From an uncultured Pseudomonadales bacterium (lineage in GTDB: Bacteria; Pseudomonadota; Gammaproteobacteria; Pseudomonadales; Pseudohongiellaceae), in NCBI GenBank assembly GCA_938082955.1, contig CALKDE010000265.1, positions 1 to 10,954 of the forward strand: a DNA stretch of 10,954 nt, written 5' to 3'. The position numbers and the translations under genes are program-made. The notes below the pieces were generated by a model. That model was given only the letters and a program-made list of their open reading frames with translations, was not told the origin of the DNA and searched no databases. This document shows, one piece after another, positions 1 through 7,384 of this stretch. Positions within the stretch are counted from its first letter, which is position 1, and the number at the start of each line of letters is the position of its first letter.

Positions 1-69
1 GCCACGCTTCTAAAATTACTCAGAAAGTTACTCAACATCTAAAACTCCGAATTAGTTTCTACGAGGACT

Positions 70-642
70 CTATAGCGCGTTCAGTTGCTCCACGCAGCCT
101 GAGGCCCAAAGAAGTGCAGTGTTACTCACTTTGGGACAATCTACCCAGTCATAAGGAATAAAACGTCCCATAGCGACAACACCGCACCAGAGACTAAGAG
201 ATATAATCGCTCCTGTTCGCAGCCCCTTCGGGGCGACTCGAGCAGAGTCCCAGGTACCGTCTGCCGCTCGCATCCTCGAATTAAAAACCCAAGCATTTAT
301 AAAAGCCAATACTAACAGTATCATTTTAATGCGAAACCAAAGACTCTGAACGTTCTCAACGGGCTTCGCATACACCAGCAATAACCCTGTGATAAACATG
401 ATGACAAAGCCAATTATCATTGGTTTATGCAATCTATCGGCAATAGCTGTTGCTGACACACCAGGTAACACCCAGCCAAGCATACGAAAATCAATGATAA
501 AAAGTGAGCCAATACTAATCATTAATGTGAGAACGTGAGTTGCTTCTAGCCAGTTCCAACTGTAGTAACCTGAAACCAACATTTGGCTATATTCCTGCGC
601 TTCTAAGTATTGAGCAAATTGCAGTAATAACTCATTTATCAC
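70..642 (-). CDS. DUF6644-type four-helix integral membrane protein
   Basis: This is a 190-residue inner-membrane protein of unknown function. Four hydrophobic segments are visible at about residues 32-50, 75-92, 101-121 and 142-162. The pattern of an early helix with Trp-Leu-Glu-x-x-His (H36), a DxRxLG turn after it, a second His just before helix 2 (H72), a TG in helix 2 and a K-x-x-L-L-x-x-A-x-x-N-A stretch in helix 3 matches the uncharacterised DUF6644 family as I remember it. The helix-embedded histidines recall cytochrome b561 or CopD-like folds, but haem or metal binding is only a guess. The start is GTG, preceded by AAGGGGG nine bases upstream. The AraC-type gene lies upstream on the same strand, with a 127-base gap that holds a repeated operator-like sequence, so regulation by that neighbour is plausible. 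The gene is complete; no partner enzyme is visible before the window edge. Confidence 0.75.
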   Translation of the reverse strand: MINELLLQFAQYLEAQEYSQMLVSGYYSWNWLEATHVLTLMISIGSLFIIDFRMLGWVLPGVSATAIADRLHKPMIIGFVIMFITGLLLVYAKPVENVQSLWFRIKMILLVLAFINAWVFNSRMRAADGTWDSARVAPKGLRTGAIISLSLWCGVVAMGRFIPYDWVDCPKVSNTALLWASGCVEQLNAL

Positions 643-730
643 GTCGATGGACCCCCTTGCTTCTCAGAATTAGTATCCTGAATATTATTTTAATGGAAGA
701 ATAAACACCCTTACGCCCATAGTCCACCGC

Positions 731-766
731 AATGATGTCGAATACATCAATGATGTCGAATTACAT
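731..766 (-). promoter_or_regulatory. Direct repeat with internal inverted repeat, candidate operator
   Basis: The 12-mer AATGATGTCGAA occurs at 731-742 and again at 749-760, a period of 18 bases, and both copies continue into a similar A(T)TACAT tail. The first copy also forms TGATGT-N5-ACATCA (733-749), a perfect 6-base inverted repeat. AraC-family proteins typically bind direct repeats about two helical turns apart. The site lies 89 to 124 bases upstream of the DUF6644-type gene and just past the stop of the AraC-type gene. The sequence is seen directly; its role as an operator is inferred. Confidence 0.4.
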
Positions 767-769
767 AGC

Positions 770-1867
770 TTAAGTTTGCGCTAGGATTTCGCGTTTTCGG
801 TATTCGGAAGGAGTCACACCCTTAATCTGGCGAAATGCATTGTTGAATGGTGTTATCGATTGATAACCCACAGAAAGGGCTATCGTCAGCACTGGCACGC
901 TCGGCTTATCCTTATTTGCTAGCGCTTCGCCAGCGTCTTCGATGCGGTATTTATGCAGCATAGCATTGAAGTTTCTATACCCTAATTGCTTGTGAATAAA
1001 GGCGCGCAGCCTGTACTCGGGTAGATTTAATTTCTTTGCTAGCATCGCGATTGTCAGGCCAGCTTCCCGGTACAGTTTTCCTCCTTTAAAGACTTCATTG
1101 AAACTGTCTTTATCAAATGGCGCCCTACTTTCTGGCCCCGCTTCCTCTGTCAGTTCTGCGACCTTGCGAATCACATTGCTCAGCGAAACGTAATCAAAAC
1201 GCATCGCCACAAGTAACATACCCATAGCTAAAAACGCTATCGAGTTGACAATGATTATCTGGGCAGTAGCGTAGCTGGCTGAACCACTAACAAGCAGGAA
1301 GCTTTCAACGAACACGACACTGAAGATCATAGCACCCTGCACACCGATGATGAACCAACGCAGGATTCTGCGATCATCTACCAAATCTGCCCTCCAACCT
1401 TTGAGAGTCCAATACATCGCAGAAGCAACGAAAGCCAACGTCATGACATCCATGCAGGCGGTTAGAAAGGCGAGTAAACCCGAACCGATGCCACTGATAG
1501 AGTAAAGAGACGCGCCCAAAAGAAGAGAGTCGAGAACTACTTGAGTAGTAAATGCGAGAGCCAACAAGGTTGGGAATTTCTGTTGTTCTTGAAAGATCAG
1601 GAAACAATAGATCATGAACAGCCCCGGAACAGTATTCACGCCTATCTGTATGATCAATTGCCATTGACTTAGGTCTAGCCGAAACTGCGGGTCGATATGC
1701 TGGCGCGTCATTCCATTTAGCAGGTAGAAAATTATGAATACCGCCATTAGAGCAAATACCCTAGCACTTCCCGCACGCGGCTCAGCCTTAACGTAACCCG
1801 TCGCTAAGAGAAGGACGGCAATCATGGCAATAATCTGCGCGGTAAAAAGGAAGAGCGGATTTGGCAA
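770..1867 (-). CDS. AraC-family transcriptional regulator with membrane-spanning N-terminus
   Basis: A 365-residue membrane-anchored transcription regulator. About residues 5-225 are a run of roughly seven hydrophobic segments with short loops. Residues 231-260 form a linker, and about 264-360 are an AraC-type DNA-binding domain with two helix-turn-helix units: the first around 270-295 (LTIAMLAKKL then YRLRAFI), the second around 325-350 (VLTIALSVGY then FNNAFRQIKG), closing with the family signature VTPSEYRKR. This architecture is common in marine gammaproteobacteria and Bacteroidetes and is thought to sense a signal at or in the membrane; the ligand cannot be read from sequence. The start is TTG, with AGGA seven bases upstream; no in-frame ATG lies near it. 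It is followed by a DUF6644-type gene on the same strand with a repeated sequence between them, making that gene a likely target. It could also be autoregulated. Confidence 0.9.
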   Translation of the reverse strand: MPNPLFLFTAQIIAMIAVLLLATGYVKAEPRAGSARVFALMAVFIIFYLLNGMTRQHIDPQFRLDLSQWQLIIQIGVNTVPGLFMIYCFLIFQEQQKFPTLLALAFTTQVVLDSLLLGASLYSISGIGSGLLAFLTACMDVMTLAFVASAMYWTLKGWRADLVDDRRILRWFIIGVQGAMIFSVVFVESFLLVSGSASYATAQIIIVNSIAFLAMGMLLVAMRFDYVSLSNVIRKVAELTEEAGPESRAPFDKDSFNEVFKGGKLYREAGLTIAMLAKKLNLPEYRLRAFIHKQLGYRNFNAMLHKYRIEDAGEALANKDKPSVPVLTIALSVGYQSITPFNNAFRQIKGVTPSEYRKREILAQT

Positions 1868-1902
1868 AAGGAATTCCTGAATATCTTAGGCTGGCGCATA
1901 AG

Positions 1903-1931
1903 ACAATAACCGATCAATTGACAAAATTCAA
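1903..1931 (-). promoter_or_regulatory. Possible sigma70 promoter of the AraC-type gene
   Basis: On the minus strand TTGAAT (1931-1926) and TATTGT (1908-1903) are separated by exactly 17 bases, each matching four of six consensus positions. This leaves a leader of about 30 bases before the TTG start at 1867. It is a match by eye only. Confidence 0.3.
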
Positions 1932-2122
1932 AGGACTCACTTCTCAATTAGGGCAAAATACAGGTTTACCCAGGCGATATTCTCGAGGGCTTAACGCCTA
2001 AATCTACCCTGCGACCTTATCCCGTGCTTAGTACCATTACCCATCTATTTCTCTGGTAGCCTTCGGGTTAGCTCGATTAACCGATGCCATCCACTCCGAC
2101 CTTAGACGCGTCCAAGCACAGT

Positions 2123-2152
2123 GTTGTTACGCCGCTGAATCGTTGTTACGCC
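2123..2152. repeat. Short direct repeat GTTGTTACGCC, two copies
   Basis: The 11-mer is present at 2123-2133 and 2142-2152, 19 bases start to start. A related string, TTGTTACGCC-T-CTGAAT, lies at 7559-7575 and matches 2124-2140 at 16 of 17 positions. Both sites are intergenic. The function is unknown, and the distant match could be chance. Confidence 0.4.
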
Positions 2153-2422
2153 TTCCCCATGCCCAGCATTGACTACCGATATAGCACTCATTTTTTTGTA
2201 CGAACACTCACCTTCATTGTGTCTAATTACAACTTTTAAAAATACGGGATTCAGCAGTAAGAAAAACAACCAACGAATGGCTATTTGTGCCGACTAAAGG
2301 TGTCGCGAGAATGTTTCAAGCAGAACATAGTTGAAGTTAGGCTAACCGAATAGAACTTCTAAAAAGTAGGGGTGTAATTGTGTATAAAACTGCTACTTCG
2401 AAGATCGGCGAGGCCCTATTAA

Positions 2423-3709
2423 CTATGCACAAGGAACAGTCTCGTCAACTACGACTTCCTCGATAGCGGTCGCCGCCTGCGATAGAGACTCTAATTCGAA
2501 GTCCATTCCGGCATAGTCAATTAGGCGCGTAATCAGCTTGTCATTAAATACAGTTGCTGGCGTCCAGAAACCACCACCAACTTCACCCTCATCGACATCA
2601 CGGCGCAGACTTAATCCAGCCTGAGCCAACATTTTTGCCGTGGACCCATATCCAGGATCACGATCACCAGTCACCTTAACGCGTACCCTCCCCCCCTGCG
2701 GCGTCCTTCCGAGCAACCGCAAATCATAGCAACCCTTCAACTGTTGTTCGGGAGTCGGACCCTCGCCTGGGCTAGGCAGGAAAAAACGAGTCGCCAACCA
2801 GCGCATCCCAGCGAAAGCCATCATGAACATCGACACTTTTGTGCCGGTGGATATTCGCTTCGCCGCTTTTTCACCCTTGTTTGTCGCGCTGGTAAGCATT
2901 GCTTCATCGTACTTAAAATTTTCATCATAGTGCCCGTCGAGTAGGGCATTGCTGCGCAGCACAACCCGAGTATTGATAGACGCCATTATGAACGGGGCTG
3001 CCCAGGAGTCGAAATCCTCATCGAATTCCACAGACACATTGTGCTGGTGCGCCGTAAAAGCATGGCCCGTTGGGCACAGCGAATAGGGATCACGCATTTC
3101 CTTACGGATTTCCGGATCGGCGGATGCTTCCTTATAAAGGTTTAAACCGCTGGCTATAGTTCCACCCGATGCGCCACCCTTTAAAACCTTCACGCGCAGT
3201 TTGACCACATCGCAATAGCTTCCAAAGTGTCGCTGCGCATGATCTTGCAGAAACTTAACACCCAAATCCGAGGGAATGGAATCGAAGCCACAGCAGTTCA
3301 CGATCCTGGCACCACTACGTTTCGCATCATCCTCGTACTGACTAATCATTCGGCGAATCCATTGTGGTTCCCCAGTCAGATCACAGTAATCAGTTCCTAG
3401 TTGGCAACAAATCTTTACCAGCAACTCGCCATAAAGGGCATAGGGACCAACCGTGGAGATGATGAGTTCGGTCTTCTCACACATAGATTGCAGTGCCTGC
3501 TCATCTGAGGAATCTGAAATAATGAGAGGAATCGCTGCTGCATTTTCACCCAAGGAAACTTTCAGTTTATTTAATTTTTTCTCTGAGCGGGCAGCCATAG
3601 CCCACGTTAAATTCGGCTCGGTGTATTCATTCGCGAGATAGTTACAGAGAATTTTGCCGACGAAGCTAGTCGCACCAAAAACTACAATATCAAATTCTTT
3701 GTTAATCAT
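2423..3709 (-). CDS. Saccharopine dehydrogenase-like NAD(P)-dependent oxidoreductase (trans-acting enoyl reductase type)
   Basis: A 428-residue soluble protein of the saccharopine dehydrogenase-like superfamily, in the branch that holds mycobacterial trans-acting enoyl reductases and eukaryotic SCCPDH. Residues 7-20 give the Rossmann start (IVVFGATSFVG), followed by an acidic/basic nucleotide-binding region (AARSEKKL, 39-46), STVGPYALYG at 85-94, and the family-typical blocks DLTGEPQWIRRM (110-121) and CCGFDSIPSDLG (139-150). The length fits the family. Members act in lipid or polyketide reduction in some bacteria, but the substrate here cannot be assigned, and a role in lysine metabolism is unlikely. 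The ATG has AGGAG eight bases upstream. The gene begins 18 bases after ctaA, so they very likely share a transcript. No lysine, polyketide or fatty-acid genes are adjacent. Confidence 0.88.
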   Translation of the reverse strand: MINKEFDIVVFGATSFVGKILCNYLANEYTEPNLTWAMAARSEKKLNKLKVSLGENAAAIPLIISDSSDEQALQSMCEKTELIISTVGPYALYGELLVKICCQLGTDYCDLTGEPQWIRRMISQYEDDAKRSGARIVNCCGFDSIPSDLGVKFLQDHAQRHFGSYCDVVKLRVKVLKGGASGGTIASGLNLYKEASADPEIRKEMRDPYSLCPTGHAFTAHQHNVSVEFDEDFDSWAAPFIMASINTRVVLRSNALLDGHYDENFKYDEAMLTSATNKGEKAAKRISTGTKVSMFMMAFAGMRWLATRFFLPSPGEGPTPEQQLKGCYDLRLLGRTPQGGRVRVKVTGDRDPGYGSTAKMLAQAGLSLRRDVDEGEVGGGFWTPATVFNDKLITRLIDYAGMDFELESLSQAATAIEEVVVDETVPCA

Positions 3710-3727
3710 TTCCTCAGCTCCTGAATT

Positions 3728-4768
3728 TTAGACTGTAACTTCGCTGCCTACCGGCAATTGGGAATCACTGTTTGAAGACGAATTGCTGACATTGCCATCA
3801 CGTGAATGCCGATAGCTCATCCAAATTAAAAACTGTAACCCGAAAAGTAAGGACGCCGCTAATAAATGCGTAGGCTGAACAAGCGCTGGCATGCCCAAAT
3901 GGCCCAAGGTCGCCCCTGAAAGCACTGCAGCCCCTATTACACAGATCATAGTTAGCGTGAGTTTACTTAAGGTGTGCTGCCACCCTAGCGACATAACTAG
4001 TAGCCGGGCGAGCCACAAATTAGCGAAGAGAACGACAGCGGAGAAACTTCTGTGCACATAGAAAAACCAGGGCATTGCATCTACCCAACTTGACCGCAGT
4101 TCTTCGCCTTGAGATTCACGTATGAAGTCTGTCATCTCTCGAACCTGCGTACCCATAGCCACCTGCAAGATCGTGAGCCCCAGTACTATATAGAGCCATT
4201 TTGCAAAGCGCGGGTCTATGTTCCCAGCCGGCTGTGATGCCATGATCCCGCGTCGCGCTTGAGCAAGGGCATAGAGCAGCGTGCCTACGATCGCCAAGGC
4301 CATCAACATATGCACGGTGATCATACCCGGCTGCAAATTCGAACCCACTACCTTGGAACCAAGCCACCCCTGAAACCCCACCATCAGGAAAGCTGTAACT
4401 GATGCTTTGAATATCCGTGTATCATGCGCTCGGCAAGACCAAGAGTAGATAGCTGTTAGGAATATTAAGAAACCAATACTTACACCTAGCAGCCTATTAG
4501 CATATTCCGTCCAGGTCTTAACCACATTGAAGCGCGTATCGGAGTAACCTAGCTGTGCGTATATTTCCTGATAGTTTGCTGGCAACTGTGCTTCGCTCGT
4601 CGGCGGGACCCAACTACCAAAACATGTGGGCCAATCTGGGCAGCCCATACCAGCACCTGATGCGCGCACTGAAGCGCCAACCAGTATTAAAAAATAGACC
4701 GCGCCTAGGGTTATCCAAGCCATGCGGCGATAGCGTTTAAGTGCGGGATTGTCTGTTTGCATATTCAT
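3728..4768 (-). CDS. ctaA: Haem A synthase, COX15/CtaA family
   Basis: A 346-residue inner-membrane enzyme that oxidises the C8 methyl group of haem O to a formyl group, giving haem A for aa3-type cytochrome oxidase. About eight transmembrane segments are visible in two pseudo-symmetric halves. The first extracytoplasmic loop has the cysteine pair C43/C49 in GCPDWPTC. Family landmarks are TWTEYANRLLG with catalytic-type E88, QPGMITVHM (H153), YVHRSFS (H239) and VQPTHLLAA (H301). In the Bacillus-type enzyme the position of N91 is a haem-ligand histidine (ExxH); here it is ExxN, a variant I recall from other COX15 proteins. The C-terminus ends in a hydrophilic Ser/Asn-rich tail (about 328-346). 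The ATG has CAGG four bases upstream, next to an 11-base palindrome at 4776-4786. The saccharopine-dehydrogenase-like gene follows after 18 bases. No oxidase subunit or ctaB gene is visible. Confidence 0.93.
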   Translation of the reverse strand: MNMQTDNPALKRYRRMAWITLGAVYFLILVGASVRASGAGMGCPDWPTCFGSWVPPTSEAQLPANYQEIYAQLGYSDTRFNVVKTWTEYANRLLGVSIGFLIFLTAIYSWSCRAHDTRIFKASVTAFLMVGFQGWLGSKVVGSNLQPGMITVHMLMALAIVGTLLYALAQARRGIMASQPAGNIDPRFAKWLYIVLGLTILQVAMGTQVREMTDFIRESQGEELRSSWVDAMPWFFYVHRSFSAVVLFANLWLARLLVMSLGWQHTLSKLTLTMICVIGAAVLSGATLGHLGMPALVQPTHLLAASLLFGLQFLIWMSYRHSRDGNVSNSSSNSDSQLPVGSEVTV

Positions 4769-4840
4769 AAAACCTGAGGAGTCCTCTGAATAAGCCCGAC
4801 CTGGGCAGGGCCAATTCTACTAAAATCATTGTTGATAGTT

Positions 4841-6019
4841 TTAACGGCGCAGGGCTTCTAGCAGAGATATTGATGCGTAGCTGTCCATAGGCAAATCCTG
4901 TTGCTCTTGATACGCTCGAATGGCGCTTCTGGTTCGACTTCCTACGCGACCGTCTGGCTCTCCTGAATCGAAGTCGAGAGCGTTTAGCAATTCCTGTAAT
5001 TCCTTAACCTGAGCGATGCTCATCGCCTGCTCGTTTTCCGGCATATGCTGTATTGGCGGGCCACCGGCAAACCTATCTGCTAGATGTCCTACCGTCAGCG
5101 CATAGAAAATTGGCGGGTTGTAGACGCGCGTAACTCTAAAATTGTCGTAGGCAAGAAAGGCCGGACCCTGTGCACCTGCGGGAATAACTACCGATGCCTG
5201 CATGTCTGCTACCGGTATCGGAGCACCCGATGTCTGCAACAGCCCGATATCACGCCACTGTTGTAACGATTTACGCGAATTGGTGCCAGCGAGTGCAAAA
5301 TTAAAGTCAGAGGGAAGCAATACTTCCCTACCCCAACGCTCGTCACCCTTCCAACCGGACTTGGAGAGAAAGTTTGCTGCTGAATTAAACACATCCGGCA
5401 AACTATTCCAGATGTCGATTTTGCCATCGCCATCGCCATCCACCGCGTGCAAAGAGAACACCGAAGGCATGAATTGCAACTGACCCATGGCTCCCGCCCA
5501 AGATCCGCTCATGTTCTGTGCCGAAATATGACCATCATCAATGATCTGTAAAGCTGTAAGCATCTGGGAGCGGAAAAATTCAGCTCTGCGCGGATCATAA
5601 GCCAGAGTAGCCAGTGCCTGTAAAACGGAAAAGCCGCCTGTATTGCTGCCAAAATTAGTCTCAATCGCCCAGAACGCCACGAGGTACTGCGGCTGTACGC
5701 CATGCCGTTGGCGCACCTCCTCTAACAATGCCCTATGCTGTCTTAATAATTGCTGGCCACGTTCCACCTGCCTATCAGTGACCCTCAGGCCTAGGTAACG
5801 GGTAAATGTCTGCACGAACTCAGGCTGGCTGCTATCTAACTCAAGGACTCGGGGCAGTGGCTCTTCAAGATCATCAAGCGCCTCTAGAGTTGCCGCGCTA
5901 ATGCCAAGCGAAGCAGCTTCGACGCGTAACTGGGCAACCCAATCGCCAAACGAATGTTCTTGAGACAATGCTGAGGAACTTAACAGGAGGAACAGTAGGA
6001 ATGCAGCAGCAATTTTCAT
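4841..6019 (-). CDS. Periplasmic lytic murein transglycosylase (SLT_2/MltB-like) with C-terminal peptidoglycan-binding domain
   Basis: Cleaves the MurNAc-GlcNAc bond of peptidoglycan with formation of 1,6-anhydroMurNAc. From the start used here the protein has 392 residues. Residues 1-19 are a signal peptide (MKIAAAFLLFLLL, cleavage near ALS-Q); there is no lipobox cysteine, so it is soluble in the periplasm, unlike lipoprotein MltB. The catalytic domain spans about 25-310, with the catalytic Glu in WAIETNFGSN (E120), the substrate-groove motif GSWAGAMGQLQFMPS (182-196), and an acidic loop AVDGDGDGKIDIW like the EF-hand-type calcium site of E. coli Slt35. A PG_binding_1 domain covers about 341-392 (LQELLNALDF, DGRVGSRTRSAI). 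A longer frame opens upstream to an ATG at 6091, but those 24 residues precede the signal peptide and that start lacks a ribosome site; AGGGG sits close to the chosen ATG. ctaA follows after 72 bases. Confidence 0.93.
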   Translation of the reverse strand: MKIAAAFLLFLLLSSSALSQEHSFGDWVAQLRVEAASLGISAATLEALDDLEEPLPRVLELDSSQPEFVQTFTRYLGLRVTDRQVERGQQLLRQHRALLEEVRQRHGVQPQYLVAFWAIETNFGSNTGGFSVLQALATLAYDPRRAEFFRSQMLTALQIIDDGHISAQNMSGSWAGAMGQLQFMPSVFSLHAVDGDGDGKIDIWNSLPDVFNSAANFLSKSGWKGDERWGREVLLPSDFNFALAGTNSRKSLQQWRDIGLLQTSGAPIPVADMQASVVIPAGAQGPAFLAYDNFRVTRVYNPPIFYALTVGHLADRFAGGPPIQHMPENEQAMSIAQVKELQELLNALDFDSGEPDGRVGSRTRSAIRAYQEQQDLPMDSYASISLLEALRR

Positions 6020-6401
6020 GCCCCTATGATAATGGATATTGCCACGAATGGACATCTGCAATGGGCGAAGTCCGCTGATCTGTATGCTCATGATCAGGCA
6101 GCGACTTGATCGCTAGGTAATTCGCTGAGTTGCTTCTCAACCTGCGCAGCACATGCTCGAAAATTAGGGCCCAGGTGATAAACCCCCCTGACGTTGACGG
6201 CGGCAACAAGAAACAGTACAAGTAGATTTGATTTTTCGAGGTCAGCTGCATGATGCTGGCAGATTAAATTCTAATTAGAAGTCTGGGAAAAACCCTGCCT
6301 CTAAGCTGAATTTTGTTAGCTGCTTGATCCGCTGGTGACGGCTCTCGATTTGGATACCTGCTGGACTTAGATTCATCAAAATACCGTTTCACACAATGTC
6401 T

Positions 6402-6423
6402 GTTAGGCGAACATTCGCCTAAC
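6402..6423. repeat. Perfect palindrome, 10-base arms with 2-base centre
   Basis: The arm GTTAGGCGAA (6402-6411) is followed by CA and then by its exact reverse complement TTCGCCTAAC (6414-6423). No T-run follows on either strand, so a rho-independent terminator is unlikely. It is the size of a dimeric repressor operator, about 215 bases upstream of the metallopeptidase start. Confidence 0.6.
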
Positions 6424-6430
6424 CACGCAA

Positions 6431-6450
6431 GTCGAGTCGAGTCGAGTCGA
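6431..6450. repeat. Tandem pentanucleotide repeat (GTCGA)x4
   Basis: Four exact copies of GTCGA run head to tail, followed by a partial unit GG. The tract starts eight bases after the palindrome ends and lies about 188 bases before the metallopeptidase ATG. Such tracts can change copy number by slippage. It is outside any coding frame, so any effect would be on spacing or promoter geometry. Confidence 0.8.
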
Positions 6451-6637
6451 GGATGATTTCATTGCTCATAACATTGCTTATCGAATGAATTAAACAGCGT
6501 TACAACATTACTCCAGTCACTCGGTAATCCTAGCATTTGTTGACCAGATTTAGACCTGGCGAAAACTTTTCGAAGTCACGACCGCAGCAAACACAGTTTT
6601 ACAGCTTGCAGCACTAACCCAGCCCAAGAGAAACGAC

Positions 6638-7384
6638 ATGTCCCGTTACGAAATAGCCGCTAACCCTTTCAATACCAAGGCAAGAAAAATTCTTCTGTAT
6701 TTTTTCTTACCAGTGCTAATAGGACCTGTCAATAATCTCGCCGCCCAAAACAACCTCGTTCCTCAAGGTGCTATAAGAGAATATCTCGAACACGAGCAGC
6801 GGATGAACTACGACGCCTTGCTAGTAGAATTTGGCAACAACAAGAAGCTGCCCAAAGATTTCGAATTACAGACATTGCTCGCCCTAAGACATTACCCAGA
6901 ATTACGTAATACTAAAATCAACTTCATTGTTGGTGATGTATCGATACCGCTTTCCTCACGCCCCCATTGGAGTAGCATGCTTCGTTCAGCGAAGAATAGA
7001 ACCTACCAAATAATCATAGACAACGAACTAGAAGGAGCAAGAAAAGCTTTGCTGCTAAAGAATCAACCATTTAATGCCCAGGTTGGCATTATCGGGCATG
7101 AACTCGCGCATACCATCTACTATCTGAGTCGCTCCTTCTTCGGGATAGCCGGGGATGCTTTGTGTCAATTAACTGATTGCCGAATCAAATTCGAACGCGC
7201 CACCGACAGACGCCTGATTGACTACGGCCTCGGCTGGCAACGCTTCGACCATGCTACATTTGTTAGGAGTCGAATTGCGCCGACCAGTGCATCCGCATTT
7301 ACTGCCGAAAATGGAAATGGGGCCTATATGAGTCCAGCCGAAATTATGCAAATCATGGAAGGTCATGACATTTACTCGGACTAA
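6638..7384 (+). CDS. Putative exported zinc metallopeptidase with HExxH and ExxxD motifs, family not recognised
   Basis: A 248-residue protein I cannot place in a named family. A hydrophobic segment at about 18-30, after a basic stretch (KARK), and a following LAAQ at 34-37 suggest a signal peptide or N-terminal anchor, so the rest probably lies in the periplasm. Residues 150-158 read GIIGHELAH, the zinc-binding HExxH of metallopeptidases (H154, E155, H158). Twenty-eight residues after the last His comes FERATD, an ExxxD (E186, D190) like the third-ligand motif of gluzincins such as M48. C176 and C181 between them could form a disulfide. The region before the motif (about 93-130) alternates hydrophobic residues like an edge-strand sheet. 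The upstream ribosome site is weak (AAGAG about seven bases before ATG). The gene stands alone between two spacers; substrate and activity are unknown. Confidence 0.75.
   Translation: MSRYEIAANPFNTKARKILLYFFLPVLIGPVNNLAAQNNLVPQGAIREYLEHEQRMNYDALLVEFGNNKKLPKDFELQTLLALRHYPELRNTKINFIVGDVSIPLSSRPHWSSMLRSAKNRTYQIIIDNELEGARKALLLKNQPFNAQVGIIGHELAHTIYYLSRSFFGIAGDALCQLTDCRIKFERATDRRLIDYGLGWQRFDHATFVRSRIAPTSASAFTAENGNGAYMSPAEIMQIMEGHDIYSD

Larger units (their letters stand above)
1868..2422. other. Intergenic stretch of 555 bases without a recognised gene
   Basis: No convincing coding frame, RNA gene or mobile-element piece was found between the oxidoreductase stop and the AraC-type start. It holds the promoter candidate at 1903-1931, a doubled 11-mer GTTGTTACGCC at 2123-2133 and 2142-2152, and some weak dyads: GTTAG-G-CTAAC near 2335-2345 inside a longer GAAGTT/AACTTC pair, and a bulged TCGGGTTA/TAACCGA pair near 2065-2083. 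None looks like a strong terminator. Confidence 0.5.
6020..6637. other. Divergent intergenic region with palindromes and a tandem repeat
   Basis: About 618 bases separate the transglycosylase (minus) from the metallopeptidase (plus). I recognise no gene here; the minus-strand open frame at 6024-6251 has no family resemblance and no good start. Besides the palindrome at 6402-6423 and the GTCGA repeat at 6431-6450, there is a perfect AT-rich 12-base palindrome TTCTAATTAGAA at 6269-6280. The upstream signals of both flanking genes should lie here, but I could not pick a convincing -10/-35 pair. Confidence 0.5.

Noticed and set aside
1..69. Start of a further gene at the left edge
   Set aside because: No ribosome site followed by a start codon and sustained frame is visible in these bases on either strand.
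6020..6091. N-terminal 24-residue extension of the transglycosylase
   Set aside because: It would place a signal peptide in the interior, and neither upstream ATG (6091, 6055) has a ribosome site.
6402..6423. GTTAGGC and GCCTAAC strings as integron attC core sites
   Set aside because: They face each other in a tight palindrome only two bases apart, and no attC body, integrase or cassette-like gene array is present.
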